Source: Gallionellales bacterium CG03_land_8_20_14_0_80_55_15
GTDB taxonomy: Bacteria; Pseudomonadota; Gammaproteobacteria; Burkholderiales; Gallionellaceae
Length of the DNA stretch: 12,290 bases
Assembly: GCA_002780675.1 (NCBI GenBank)
Contig: PEUR01000176.1
Location: 1 to 12,290 of the forward strand
Reading direction: 5' to 3'
The position numbers were made by a program, and so were the translations under genes. Under the pieces are notes generated by a model. The model was given only the letters and a program-made list of their open reading frames with translations, was not told where the DNA came from and did no database searches. This document shows positions 1 to 6,296 of the stretch, one piece after another (within the stretch, counting starts at the first letter, position 1; the number at the start of each line of letters is the position of its first letter).

Positions 1-116
1 AACATGATCGGGTACTGGAAGAGGAAACACGCAAACGTGAAAGCGGGCAACAAGCGTTGGCAACGCACAACCCCTTTGCCGACCTGCAAACCATGCTAAA
101 GAAAAAATCGAAATAA
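1..116 (+). CDS. C-terminal end of an unidentified protein (partial, begins before the window)
   Basis: An open frame enters from the left edge (first complete codon at base 3) and ends at TAA 114-116, giving 37 residues. The tail is highly charged and hydrophilic (HDRVLEEETRKRE...), followed by NPFADLQTML and a lysine-rich end KKKSK. Composition and codon use look like a genuine protein C-terminus, and the other two plus frames contain stops. I do not recognise the family from so little sequence. The stop codon lies inside the 8-bp duplication that flanks the adjacent MITE, so the element inserted directly after this gene without changing its protein. The gene converges on the minus-strand tRNA-Arg. 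Confidence 0.6.
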   Translation, partial: HDRVLEEETRKRESGQQALATHNPFADLQTMLKKKSK

Positions 117-121
117 AAAAA

Positions 122-145
122 GTGGGGTATCCACGTAAATGCGGT
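122..145 (+). repeat. Left terminal inverted repeat of the MITE
   Basis: These 24 bp match the reverse complement of 300-323 without mismatch. Adding the flanking A (121) and T (324) makes 25 pairable bases. In RNA the two arms could form a long perfect stem enclosing 154 nt. Confidence 0.85.
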
Positions 146-299
146 GATTGTTCTAATGCATTGATTGATAAGACGATTTAATGCGCTTGATTTTATCGTT
201 GACAAAATCGCCGCTAAAATAAAATTGTTTGTAATTAACTGTTTTAAAAGCATAAATCATTGCTTTTATTTTGTGTATTACCAAAATCGCACCTGCTTT

Positions 300-323
300 A
301 CCGCATTTACGTGGATACCCCAC
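300..323 (-). repeat. Right terminal inverted repeat of the MITE
   Basis: This is the exact 24-bp reverse complement of 122-145. It abuts the second copy of the 8-bp target duplication (324-331), whose A-run is the T-tract of the tRNA-Arg terminator on the minus strand. Confidence 0.85.
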
Positions 324-324
324 T

Positions 325-356
325 AAAAAAATGGGCACTAGCAATCTAGTACCCAT
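325..356 (-). terminator. Rho-independent terminator of the tRNA-Arg gene
   Basis: Read on the minus strand, an 11-bp stem with one A-C mismatch (arms 346-356 and 331-341, loop 342-345) is followed by seven T residues (331 down to 325). It lies 13 bp beyond the tRNA CCA end. The T-tract coincides with the right copy of the MITE target duplication, so insertion duplicated the T-run and left the terminator intact. No T-run follows the hairpin on the plus strand, so it should work only for the tRNA. Confidence 0.75.
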
Positions 357-369
357 CCTCATACCAAAT

Positions 370-446
370 TGGTGCGCCCGACACGATTCGAACGTGCGAC
401 CCCAGCCTTCGGAGGGCTATACTCTATCCATCTGAGCTACGGGCGC
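370..446 (-). tRNA. tRNA-Arg (anticodon CCG)
   Basis: The minus strand folds into a complete 77-nt cloverleaf. The acceptor stem GCGCCCG pairs with CGGGCGC, the D-arm is GCTC/GAGT with A20 in its loop, and the anticodon stem TAGCC/GGCTG carries the 7-nt loop CTCCGAA. The T-arm is GCACG/CGTGT with loop TTCGAAT, and the 3' CCA is encoded. Anticodon CCG reads the CGG codon. A20 and C35 are the known arginine identity determinants and both are present. It is a stand-alone gene ending in its own terminator (325-356). I see no convincing sigma-70 promoter in the bases before 446. Confidence 0.96.
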
Positions 447-557
447 GAAGAGAAAACCACAATCAAGCAAGCACCTCAAAATGACGGATATGCTCAATGC
501 TTTGTAAAGCGCATTACGAAAGTGCGCGCAGCATAGCGGTTTTTGGCTGCTTCGTCC

Positions 558-593
558 ATGCGCACCAGTTAATTCGAGGTGGCAGGTGCGCAT
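558..593. repeat. 9-bp inverted repeat upstream of the CoA-binding gene
   Basis: ATGCGCACC at 558-566 is the reverse complement of GGTGCGCAT at 585-593, with an 18-nt spacer. The right arm runs into the AT-rich CATAATAAT, a possible -10 region about 30 bp before the start codon of the next gene. It could be an operator or simply a hairpin. The remainder of 447-625 shows no gene, only an imperfect hairpin around 495-515. Confidence 0.35.
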
Positions 594-625
594 AATAATG
601 TTATCGTTGTGCCCCCTGATTCCAG

Positions 626-1051
626 ATGCACCTTGCGATGTTTGCCAATCCCGATACCGAATCCATCCGTCGTTTACTCCAGCAGATACACACGGTCGCC
701 GTGGTCGGACTGTCGCCTAACCCGGCGCGCCCCAGCTTCCGCGTGGCACGCGGATTGCAAAGTCTGGGCTTGCGCATCATTCCGGTCCGCCCGATGGTGG
801 TCGAAGTGCTGGGCGAACCCGCCTATCCCGATCTGGCAAGCCTGCCCGAATTACCGGACATTGTAGATGTGTTCCGTGCCGCCGAGCATGTTCCCGCGAT
901 CGTGGAAAGCTGTATCAAACTGGGCATCAAGCATCTCTGGTTACAGGAAGGCATTGTTCACGAAGCGGCCGCGCAGCGCGCGCAGGACGCAGGCATCACG
1001 GTCATCATGAATCGCTGCCTGTGGCGCGATGCCAGCGCTTTACTTTCATGA
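626..1051 (+). CDS. CoA-binding domain protein (YccU family)
   Basis: This 141-residue protein is essentially one Rossmann-like CoA-binding domain (CoA_binding_2 family, like E. coli YccU, about 137 aa). Near the N-terminus HTVAVVGLSPNPARPSFRVA holds the first beta strand, glycine turn and the characteristic serine-rich loop. IIPVRP and the later GIKHLWLQEGIVHEAAA and AGITVIMNRC segments are also typical of the family. The proteins resemble the CoA-binding part of succinyl-CoA synthetase alpha but lack a catalytic partner, and their cellular role is not established. ATG 638, four codons in, is an alternative start; neither start has a clear Shine-Dalgarno. The stop TGA overlaps an ATG of tag (ATGA, 1048-1051), which suggests coupling. 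Confidence 0.9.
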   Translation: MHLAMFANPDTESIRRLLQQIHTVAVVGLSPNPARPSFRVARGLQSLGLRIIPVRPMVVEVLGEPAYPDLASLPELPDIVDVFRAAEHVPAIVESCIKLGIKHLWLQEGIVHEAAAQRAQDAGITVIMNRCLWRDASALLS

Positions 1052-1665
1052 GAGCGTTTGCCATGCGTTCACCTCACGCCGAACCAACGCGTTGCGGCTG
1101 GGCAGGAAAGGATGCCTTGTACCAGCATTATCACGACACCGAATGGGGCGTGCCGCAGCATGACGACCTGCGGCTGTTTGAATTTTTGCTGCTGGAAGGT
1201 GCGCAGGCGGGTTTAAGCTGGATCACCATTTTGCGCAAGCGCGAACATTATCGCGCTGCCTTTGACAATTTCGCTGCCGCACGCATTGCGGCATATGACG
1301 CGGGTAAAATAGAATCGCTGTTGCTGGACGAGGGCATCGTGAAGAATCGCCTGAAAGTGCAGTCGGCCATCAGTAACGCGCAGCAGTTTCTGCGCATTCA
1401 GGACGAATTCGGCAGTTTTGACCGATTTATCTGGCAGTTTGTCGGCGGGCAGCCCAGACAAAACGCGTGGCGCAGTCTGGCAGACATCCCCGCTCACACA
1501 ACGGAATCAGATGCGATGAGCCGCGAATTGAAGCACTGGGGTTTCAAGTTTGTCGGGACGACGATTTGCTACGCGCTGATGCAGGCGACCGGCATGGTGA
1601 ACGACCACACCACTGACTGCTTTCGGCATAACGAACTTAAATGCGCCTTGCGCGCTGGCAACTAG
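1048..1665 (+). CDS. tag: DNA-3-methyladenine glycosylase I
   Basis: Tag removes 3-methyladenine from alkylated DNA, the first step of base excision repair. The 205-residue product matches the E. coli enzyme (187 aa) along its length: RCGW, YHDTEWGVP, LEGAQAGLSWITILRKRE, then GFKFVGTTICYALMQATG and VNDH near the end. The zinc ligands Cys4, His17, His175 and Cys179 of E. coli correspond to Cys16, His29, His187 and Cys191 here, and the base-pocket Glu38 to Glu50, so the protein should be active. The chosen ATG overlaps the upstream stop as ATGA. ATG 1063 is equally possible (GAGAG lies 8 nt before it) and GTG 1021 is less likely. It is the second gene of the plus-strand run; 29 bp separate it from dapF. 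Confidence 0.95.
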   Translation: MRAFAMRSPHAEPTRCGWAGKDALYQHYHDTEWGVPQHDDLRLFEFLLLEGAQAGLSWITILRKREHYRAAFDNFAAARIAAYDAGKIESLLLDEGIVKNRLKVQSAISNAQQFLRIQDEFGSFDRFIWQFVGGQPRQNAWRSLADIPAHTTESDAMSRELKHWGFKFVGTTICYALMQATGMVNDHTTDCFRHNELKCALRAGN

Positions 1666-1694
1666 AATAAAAAATATAAAGGAATCAATATATT

Positions 1695-2525
1695 ATGTTG
1701 TTAAAATTTACCAAAATGCATGGTGCCGGTAATGATTTTGTGGTGCTGGATGGGGTGCGCCAGCATGTCGCGCTCAGCACCGAGCAATTGCGCTTACTGG
1801 CAGACCGCCATTTCGGGGTCGGTTGCGACCAGATTTTGCTGGTCGAAAAACCTCGCCACGCAGGCGCTGATTTCCGCTATCGCATCTTCAACGCCGATGG
1901 CGGCGAAGTGGAGCAATGCGGCAACGGCGCACGCTGTTTCGTGCGTTTTGTGCATGATCAGAAACTGACCAGCAAAACTGAAATCGTGGTCGAAACTCAC
2001 CGTGGACTAATCAAACCACGCCTGGAAGCAGATGGGCGGGTAACCGTTAACATGGGTGCGCCAGTGTTTGATGCCGCGCGCCTGCCCTTCACCGATGGCA
2101 CGGGCGGAATAAACGAACCGCTGGACGTGGCAGGGGAAACGTTGCAGATCAGCGCGGTGTCCCTGGGCAACCCTCACGCGGTACAAGTCGTAGAAAATAT
2201 CGAAACGGCAGCTGTGGCGACCCTAGGCCCCTTGATCGAACATCACCCGCGTTTCCCTAAGCGGGTCAATGCAGGTTTCATGCAAGTCATGGACAGAAAC
2301 CACATCCGCCTGCGCGTGTATGAGCGGGGCACGGGGGAAACGCTATCCTGCGGAACAGGGGCTTGCGCGGCAGTGGTGGCTGGCATCCGGCGCGGCTTGC
2401 TGGATAGTCCGGTGATCGTCGCTACTCATGGTGGCAAATTAAACATAAGTTGGGGCGGCGATGATGCACCGGTATTGATGACAGGTCCGGCAATCAGCGT
2501 ATTCTCCGGCGAGATAAATTTATAA
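1695..2525 (+). CDS. dapF: Diaminopimelate epimerase
   Basis: DapF is a cytoplasmic, cofactor-independent epimerase that converts LL- to meso-2,6-diaminopimelate, the last common step of lysine and peptidoglycan precursor synthesis. The 276 residues equal the family's usual length (E. coli 274). The two catalytic cysteines are visible in their signature motifs: Cys75 in EQCGNGARC and Cys219 in LSCGTGAC. The N-terminus [15 protein letters not shown] is also canonical. An AAAGGA Shine-Dalgarno (1678-1683) lies 11 nt before ATG. The next gene follows after 9 bp, with its ribosome site touching this stop codon. The order dapF, DUF484, xerC is the same as in gammaproteobacteria such as E. coli. 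Confidence 0.98.
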   Translation: MLLKFTKMHGAGNDFVVLDGVRQHVALSTEQLRLLADRHFGVGCDQILLVEKPRHAGADFRYRIFNADGGEVEQCGNGARCFVRFVHDQKLTSKTEIVVETHRGLIKPRLEADGRVTVNMGAPVFDAARLPFTDGTGGINEPLDVAGETLQISAVSLGNPHAVQVVENIETAAVATLGPLIEHHPRFPKRVNAGFMQVMDRNHIRLRVYERGTGETLSCGTGACAAVVAGIRRGLLDSPVIVATHGGKLNISWGGDDAPVLMTGPAISVFSGEINL

Positions 2526-2534
2526 GGAATCTCA

Positions 2535-3161
2535 ATGAAATCCGAAGATGTCGCACAATATTTACTGGATAACCCGCAATTTTTCGCAGAACATGCCGAG
2601 ACACTGGCGCAGGTTACCTTGCCCCACCCGCATGGCGGACGCACCATTTCCCTGAGCGAGCGGCAACTGTTTGACTTGCGCGCCAAAAACAAGGCGCTGG
2701 AAAAGAATCTGCAAGAATTGATGGGCTTTGCCAAGGAAAACGATGGGCTGCAACACAAGGTACACGAATTCACCACCTCGCTGTTTGCCGCCCGCGACCT
2801 GGCGACCTTGCAGGAAATGGTGCCGCACTTGTTGCGCGACATTTTTTCCGTGCCTCATGTCGCATTGCGCCTGTGGCAGATCAACCCGCCCAGCATGGAA
2901 GTTCTGACCTTTACCGACATCCAGACGCAACCGGTTTGCCTGCATCAGGCGGCGCATGACACAGCCATATGGTTCGGTGAACATGCCGCACAACTACACT
3001 CTTTTGCCTATCTGCCACTACACGCTGGCAGCGCGTCGGTCGGCTTGTTGGTGCTGGCGAGCGAAGACCAGCAACGCTTCTATCCGGAGATGGGTACGGT
3101 GTTTTTACAGCGCATCGCCGAAGCGGTAGGTAGCGCGCTGCATCCGTATCTGGATCATTAA
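2535..3161 (+). CDS. DUF484 family protein (GAF-like, YigA homologue)
   Basis: A 208-residue cytoplasmic protein of the DUF484 family, whose function is not established. The N-terminus (SEDVAQYLLDNPQFFAEHAE) is the family hallmark. Residues about 40-75 are charged and helical with leucines (RQLFDLRAKNKALEKNLQELM), a probable coiled coil for dimerisation. Residues about 80-205 have the alternating pattern of a GAF-like fold, ending in VFLQRIAEAVGSAL. AAGGAA (2525-2530) is a good ribosome site 4 nt before ATG and overlaps the end of dapF, so the two genes should be cotranscribed. Its position between dapF and xerC is conserved across proteobacteria and is the main support for the identity. Confidence 0.92.
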   Translation: MKSEDVAQYLLDNPQFFAEHAETLAQVTLPHPHGGRTISLSERQLFDLRAKNKALEKNLQELMGFAKENDGLQHKVHEFTTSLFAARDLATLQEMVPHLLRDIFSVPHVALRLWQINPPSMEVLTFTDIQTQPVCLHQAAHDTAIWFGEHAAQLHSFAYLPLHAGSASVGLLVLASEDQQRFYPEMGTVFLQRIAEAVGSALHPYLDH

Positions 3162-3223
3162 CGGGCATCGCATCAATGCCATCCCTGATGATAAAACCCG
3201 CCATGTCCGCACCCCCATTCCAA

Positions 3224-3247
3224 CCTTCCCGCGTTTGTCTGGGAAGG
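3224..3247 (+). promoter_or_regulatory. Hairpin in the leader between DUF484 and xerC
   Basis: CCTTCCC (3224-3230) pairs with GGGAAGG (3241-3247) over a 10-nt loop. The 3' arm contains a purine-rich, Shine-Dalgarno-like GGAAGGGGA, but it lies about 34 nt before the favoured xerC start (15 nt before GTG 3265), so a role in translation is doubtful. No T-run follows, so it is not a typical terminator. Bases 3162-3282 otherwise hold nothing recognisable. Confidence 0.25.
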
Positions 3248-3282
3248 GGAAAACGAATCGCTACGTGAGTTTCACTTTAACG

Positions 3283-4179
3283 ATGTCACCCGCCCCCTTG
3301 ACGCTATACCTCGACGGCTATCTGGCGTGGCTGCGCAATGAGAAACATTATTCTGAACTGACCGCCGAAAATTATGCGCGCGACCTCAGGCGGTTATTTG
3401 AACTCTGCTCCAACACGCCGCTCAATGACCTGAAAACCCACCACATCCGCCGCTTCATCGCGCAACTGCACAGCACCGGGTTAGGTGGGCGCTCACTGGC
3501 GCGCATGTTGTCGGCCTGGCGGGGGTTTTTTAATTATTTGTTGCGCGATCACGGCTTTACCGACAACCCCTGTGTAGGCTTGCGTGCGCCCAAGTCGGAA
3601 AAGGCCTTACCGCAAGCTCTCTCGCCCGACGAGGCGACCCGGCTGGTGGATTTTGCCGCCGATACCACTGAAGCCCTGCGCGACAAGGCTATGTTCGAAT
3701 TGTTGTATTCCTCCGGACTGCGGCTGGCCGAATTGGTCGGCCTCGACCCGCAACAACTCGAACTCGGCGCAGGGGAAGTGCGCGTCACCGGCAAAGGCAG
3801 CAAAACGCGCATCGTGCCGCTCGGCAGCTTCGCGATAAGCGCCCTGCAAGCCTGGCTGACGGTACGCGGTCAGCTTGCCAATAGCGATGAAATCGCCCTG
3901 TTTGTCGGCAAACGCGGCAAGCGCATCACCCCGCGCGTGGTGCAGTTACGCATAAAACAATGGGGGTTCAAACAAGGGATTAGCAGCAACGTGCATCCGC
4001 ATCTGCTGCGCCACTCCTTCGCCACCCACGTCCTGCAATCGTCTGGTGACTTGCGCGCGGTGCAGGAAATGTTAGGTCATGCCAGCATCTCCACCACGCA
4101 GGTCTATACCCATCTGGATTTCCAGTACCTCAGCAAAATCTACGATGCCGCCCACCCGCGCGCCAAGCGCAAACCCTGA
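3283..4179 (+). CDS. xerC: Tyrosine recombinase XerC
   Basis: With XerD, XerC resolves chromosome dimers at dif beside the terminus, under FtsK control. From ATG 3283 the protein has 298 residues, exactly the length of E. coli XerC. The N-terminal SAM-like core-binding domain (about 5-90) contains HYSELTAENYARDLRRL. The catalytic domain carries the full active site: Arg147 (GLRLAELVGL), Lys171 (TGKGSKTR), His240 and Arg243 (HLLRHSFATH), His266 (LGHASISTTQ) and nucleophile Tyr275 (VYTH). The frame is open back to TTG 3235 and contains GTG 3265, but the 16 extra residues are not family-like. No strong ribosome site precedes 3283. Synteny with dapF and DUF484 separates XerC from XerD or integrases. 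It converges on rlpA with 28 bp between. Confidence 0.96.
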   Translation: MSPAPLTLYLDGYLAWLRNEKHYSELTAENYARDLRRLFELCSNTPLNDLKTHHIRRFIAQLHSTGLGGRSLARMLSAWRGFFNYLLRDHGFTDNPCVGLRAPKSEKALPQALSPDEATRLVDFAADTTEALRDKAMFELLYSSGLRLAELVGLDPQQLELGAGEVRVTGKGSKTRIVPLGSFAISALQAWLTVRGQLANSDEIALFVGKRGKRITPRVVQLRIKQWGFKQGISSNVHPHLLRHSFATHVLQSSGDLRAVQEMLGHASISTTQVYTHLDFQYLSKIYDAAHPRAKRKP

Positions 4180-4182
4180 GCG

Positions 4183-4203
4183 ACTTACCACTTACCACTT
4201 ACC
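4183..4203. repeat. Three tandem copies of ACTTACC between xerC and rlpA
   Basis: The heptamer ACTTACC (GGTAAGT on the other strand) occurs three times head to tail without mismatch, filling most of the 28-bp gap between the converging xerC and rlpA genes. The minus-strand stop of rlpA follows at 4208-4210. There is no terminator hairpin in the gap. Its function is unknown; it may be a short slippage-prone repeat. Confidence 0.7.
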
Positions 4204-4207
4204 CTTT

Positions 4208-5182
4208 TTAGTGCAGGCTTAGCACTGGCAGGAATCCCAGCTTATCCCGCAAGCCTGCCCGGCTGTTGCGCGCTTCCGCCTGGCTGGCATAGGGACCGAT
4301 ATGCACTCGGTGCTTGTTGTTTTGCTTGAACAACACCAGTTGATTGCCGATATTGCCGAGTTTGGCGCGCATTTCTGCCAGAAATTGCTCTGCTGCCTGT
4401 CGCGTACTAAAGGCACCCAATTGCAGGTAAGCATTGCTGCTCGCCATCGCTTGAGCTGAACTGTTGACTGGCGTAGACATTGTGCTGACGGATGTATCAG
4501 GTTTGCTGGCCGCTACCGACTGTGCCTTTTCCAGCGGCACGCTTTGCACCGCTGTTGGCTGCGCTGCGCGGTACGTTCCGGCATAGGCAACCAGGCTTTC
4601 GACTTCTACTTCTGAACTACCGTTGCCGATGATGCCCAGCTTGTGCGCGGCGGTGTAGGAAAGATCGATGGCGCGGTCATGCATGAAGGGCCCCCGGTCA
4701 TTGATGCGCACCACCACCGATTTTCCGGTAGCGACATTCGTCACACGCGCGAAACTGGGGATAGGCAGCACGGGATGAGCAGCAGTCATGAGGTACATGT
4801 CGTATTTCTCGCCGCTGGAGGTGCGCTGTCCGTGAAATTTTTTGCCATACCAGGAGGCGATGCCGCGCTGTTTGAAATTGCCCGGCACAGTCATCGGCGT
4901 GTAGGATTTCCCCAAGGCAACATAGGGACGGTTGGCATAACGATGCGGTGGCTCACTTATCGGTGCGGCATCGGGTATCGCGTCCAGATTGGCGGGAATA
5001 TTGGCTTCCGGGCCATCACCGGGAAGATAGCCGCCACTGCCGGGAAGCGGGGCAGCGTGGGCAGGCGAACGCGCTTCGATCGGGGCAGGCGTGGCGTGCG
5101 TCTCAATCTGGCGTTGCGGTATCGTGCTACAGGCAGTGAGCAGCAGTGCGGCCAAAGCCATCACTACGGTTTGCTTATTCAT
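4208..5182 (-). CDS. rlpA: Septal ring lytic transglycosylase RlpA (lipoprotein, SPOR domain)
   Basis: RlpA is an outer-membrane lipoprotein that, in Pseudomonas, cleaves glycan strands lacking stem peptides. The 324-residue product starts with a lipoprotein signal (hydrophobic 5-16, lipobox LTAC, lipidated Cys18; Ser19 fits outer-membrane sorting). A proline- and alanine-rich linker leads to the double-psi beta-barrel at about 106-185. There Glu125, Asp128 and His136 (GEKYD...TAAH) match P. aeruginosa catalytic residues E120, D123 and H131, and NDRGPF follows at 161-166. After a low-complexity linker (205-248) comes a SPOR domain (250-322), which binds denuded septal peptidoglycan. AAGGAG (5188-5193) lies 5 nt before ATG. 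It is the last gene of the mre-mrd cluster, 16 bp after rodA. By family knowledge it should be active. Confidence 0.95.
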   Translation of the reverse strand: MNKQTVVMALAALLLTACSTIPQRQIETHATPAPIEARSPAHAAPLPGSGGYLPGDGPEANIPANLDAIPDAAPISEPPHRYANRPYVALGKSYTPMTVPGNFKQRGIASWYGKKFHGQRTSSGEKYDMYLMTAAHPVLPIPSFARVTNVATGKSVVVRINDRGPFMHDRAIDLSYTAAHKLGIIGNGSSEVEVESLVAYAGTYRAAQPTAVQSVPLEKAQSVAASKPDTSVSTMSTPVNSSAQAMASSNAYLQLGAFSTRQAAEQFLAEMRAKLGNIGNQLVLFKQNNKHRVHIGPYASQAEARNSRAGLRDKLGFLPVLSLH

Positions 5183-5198
5183 ATTTTCTCCTTGTTAA

Positions 5199-6296
5199 TC
5201 AGGTCTTAACCAGCTTCTGGTGGGTATGGATACTCATTAGCATACCCAAACCCAGCAACAGCGTCAGCATGGAAGTGCCGCCATAACTGACCAGTGGCAG
5301 CGGCACACCGACTACCGGCAGGATGCCGCTAACCATGCCCATATTGACGAACGCGTAGGTCGCAAAAGTCAGCGTAATCGAACCGGCCATCAGTCGGGTG
5401 AAATAGGTCGAGGCATTGGCGGTAATAATAAAACCGCGCCCGATGACAAACAGGAAGATAACCAGCAGAAGCAAATTGCCGACCAGTCCAAACTCTTCCG
5501 AATACACCGCAAAAATGAAATCGGTTGTGCACTCCGGCAAAAAATCAAGGTGAGTCTGTGTGCCGGCCAGGTAGCCTTTGCCGAACAGACCGCCAGAGCC
5601 AACGGCAATCATGCCCTGTATGGTGTGGTAGCCCTTACCCAGCGCATCCTGCGAGGGATCAAACAGCATCTCGACACGATGGCGTTGGTAATCATGCATG
5701 AGCGACCACATCACTGGTGCGCTGGCAATGGCGGCAGCGAATAATCCGGCGATGATCTTCCAGCTCAACCCCGCCAGAAACAACACATAAAACCCGCTGG
5801 CAAGAATCAGCAGCGAGGTTCCCAGATCGGGTTGCCGGGCAATCAACCCCACCGGCAAGACCAACAGCAAAGCCGCCACAATATAATTCTTCAGCGTCAA
5901 GCTGGCTTCGTACTTCTCGAAATACCAGGCCATCATCAGCGGCACACCGATTTTCATCAGCTCGGACGGCTGTATGGTTGTCACCCCGAGATTCAACCAG
6001 CGCCGAGCACCGTGGCTGATTTCGCCGAACAATGCCACACCCACCAGCAACAACAGTCCCAACACATAAATCGGCACAGCCATGCGCAACAAAATATGCA
6101 AAGGCAGGTTGGCGACGATCCACATACAGAATAATGCAACCAGAATATTGCTACCCTGCGCCAACACGCGCTCAAAATTTTGACCGCTCGCGCTATACAG
6201 CGTCAGCAGGCTTATCCCCATCAGCAAACCCATCCCCAGCAGCAGCGGGGGATCAATGTGCGCAATGATACGCAGCCAAAGTTGTCGTCTAGTCAT
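5199..6296 (-). CDS. rodA: Rod-shape peptidoglycan glycosyltransferase RodA
   Basis: RodA (MrdB) is the SEDS-family inner-membrane enzyme that polymerises lipid II into glycan strands for lateral wall growth, paired with PBP2. The 365 residues (E. coli 370) show about ten hydrophobic membrane segments. SEDS motifs are clear: WLNLGVTTIQPSELMKIG, RQPDLGTSLL, GYHTIQGMIAVGSGGLFGKG, HLDFLPECTTDFIF and PLPLVSYGGTSML. Asp259 in the TTDF motif corresponds to the catalytic Asp262 of E. coli. The ATG start lies inside the end of mrdA, an 8-nt overlap (ATGACTAG), with GAGGT just upstream, which indicates translational coupling with its partner. FtsW, the division paralogue, is excluded by the pairing with mrdA and the mre neighbours. 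Confidence 0.97.
   Translation of the reverse strand: MTRRQLWLRIIAHIDPPLLLGMGLLMGISLLTLYSASGQNFERVLAQGSNILVALFCMWIVANLPLHILLRMAVPIYVLGLLLLVGVALFGEISHGARRWLNLGVTTIQPSELMKIGVPLMMAWYFEKYEASLTLKNYIVAALLLVLPVGLIARQPDLGTSLLILASGFYVLFLAGLSWKIIAGLFAAAIASAPVMWSLMHDYQRHRVEMLFDPSQDALGKGYHTIQGMIAVGSGGLFGKGYLAGTQTHLDFLPECTTDFIFAVYSEEFGLVGNLLLLVIFLFVIGRGFIITANASTYFTRLMAGSITLTFATYAFVNMGMVSGILPVVGVPLPLVSYGGTSMLTLLLGLGMLMSIHTHQKLVKT

Larger units (their letters stand above)
122..323. mobile_element. MITE-like non-autonomous element, 202 bp, with 24-bp perfect TIRs and 8-bp TSD
   Basis: Bases 122-145 (beginning GTGGGGTATCCACG) are the exact reverse complement of 300-323. Immediately outside, TAAAAAAA occurs at 114-121 and again at 324-331; the match stops at both ends, so the duplication is exactly 8 bp. 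The interior (146-299) is AT-rich compared with the roughly 55% GC neighbours and has no credible gene. A 69-codon minus-strand frame runs across the element into the tRNA terminator and is judged spurious. Each repeat starts with its own small palindrome (GTGG...CCAC). Perfect terminal repeats, a precise duplication and no transposase fit a MITE mobilised in trans. An AT-rich 8-bp target is typical of IS1595-family transposases and also occurs with some IS256-type elements; the family assignment is inference. One caution is that the duplicated target is low-complexity poly-A. Confidence 0.8.

Noticed and set aside
153..362. 69-codon minus-strand open frame through the tRNA terminator and the MITE
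   Set aside because: It starts in the tRNA terminator, crosses the terminal repeat and the AT-rich interior, and has no ribosome site or recognisable domain. The terminal repeat alone explains the open frame.
387..389. PBP2 SxN motif appearing as SCD, suspected as a lost active-site residue
   Set aside because: These are residue numbers in the mrdA product, not window bases. SxD is normal for PBP2 (E. coli has it), so the enzyme should be active.
447..560. Search for a promoter of tRNA-Arg on the minus strand
   Set aside because: TTTACA and TTGAGC resemble -35 boxes, but no -10 box lies at suitable spacing, so nothing was annotated.
579..866. 95-codon plus-strand frame overlapping the CoA-binding gene
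   Set aside because: It is out of frame with a clear Rossmann-family protein, and its translation is low-complexity and unlike any family.
3235..3282. Upstream extension of xerC from TTG 3235
   Set aside because: From ATG 3283 the protein is exactly 298 residues and most active-site residues fall at the same numbers as in E. coli XerC. The extension is not family-like.
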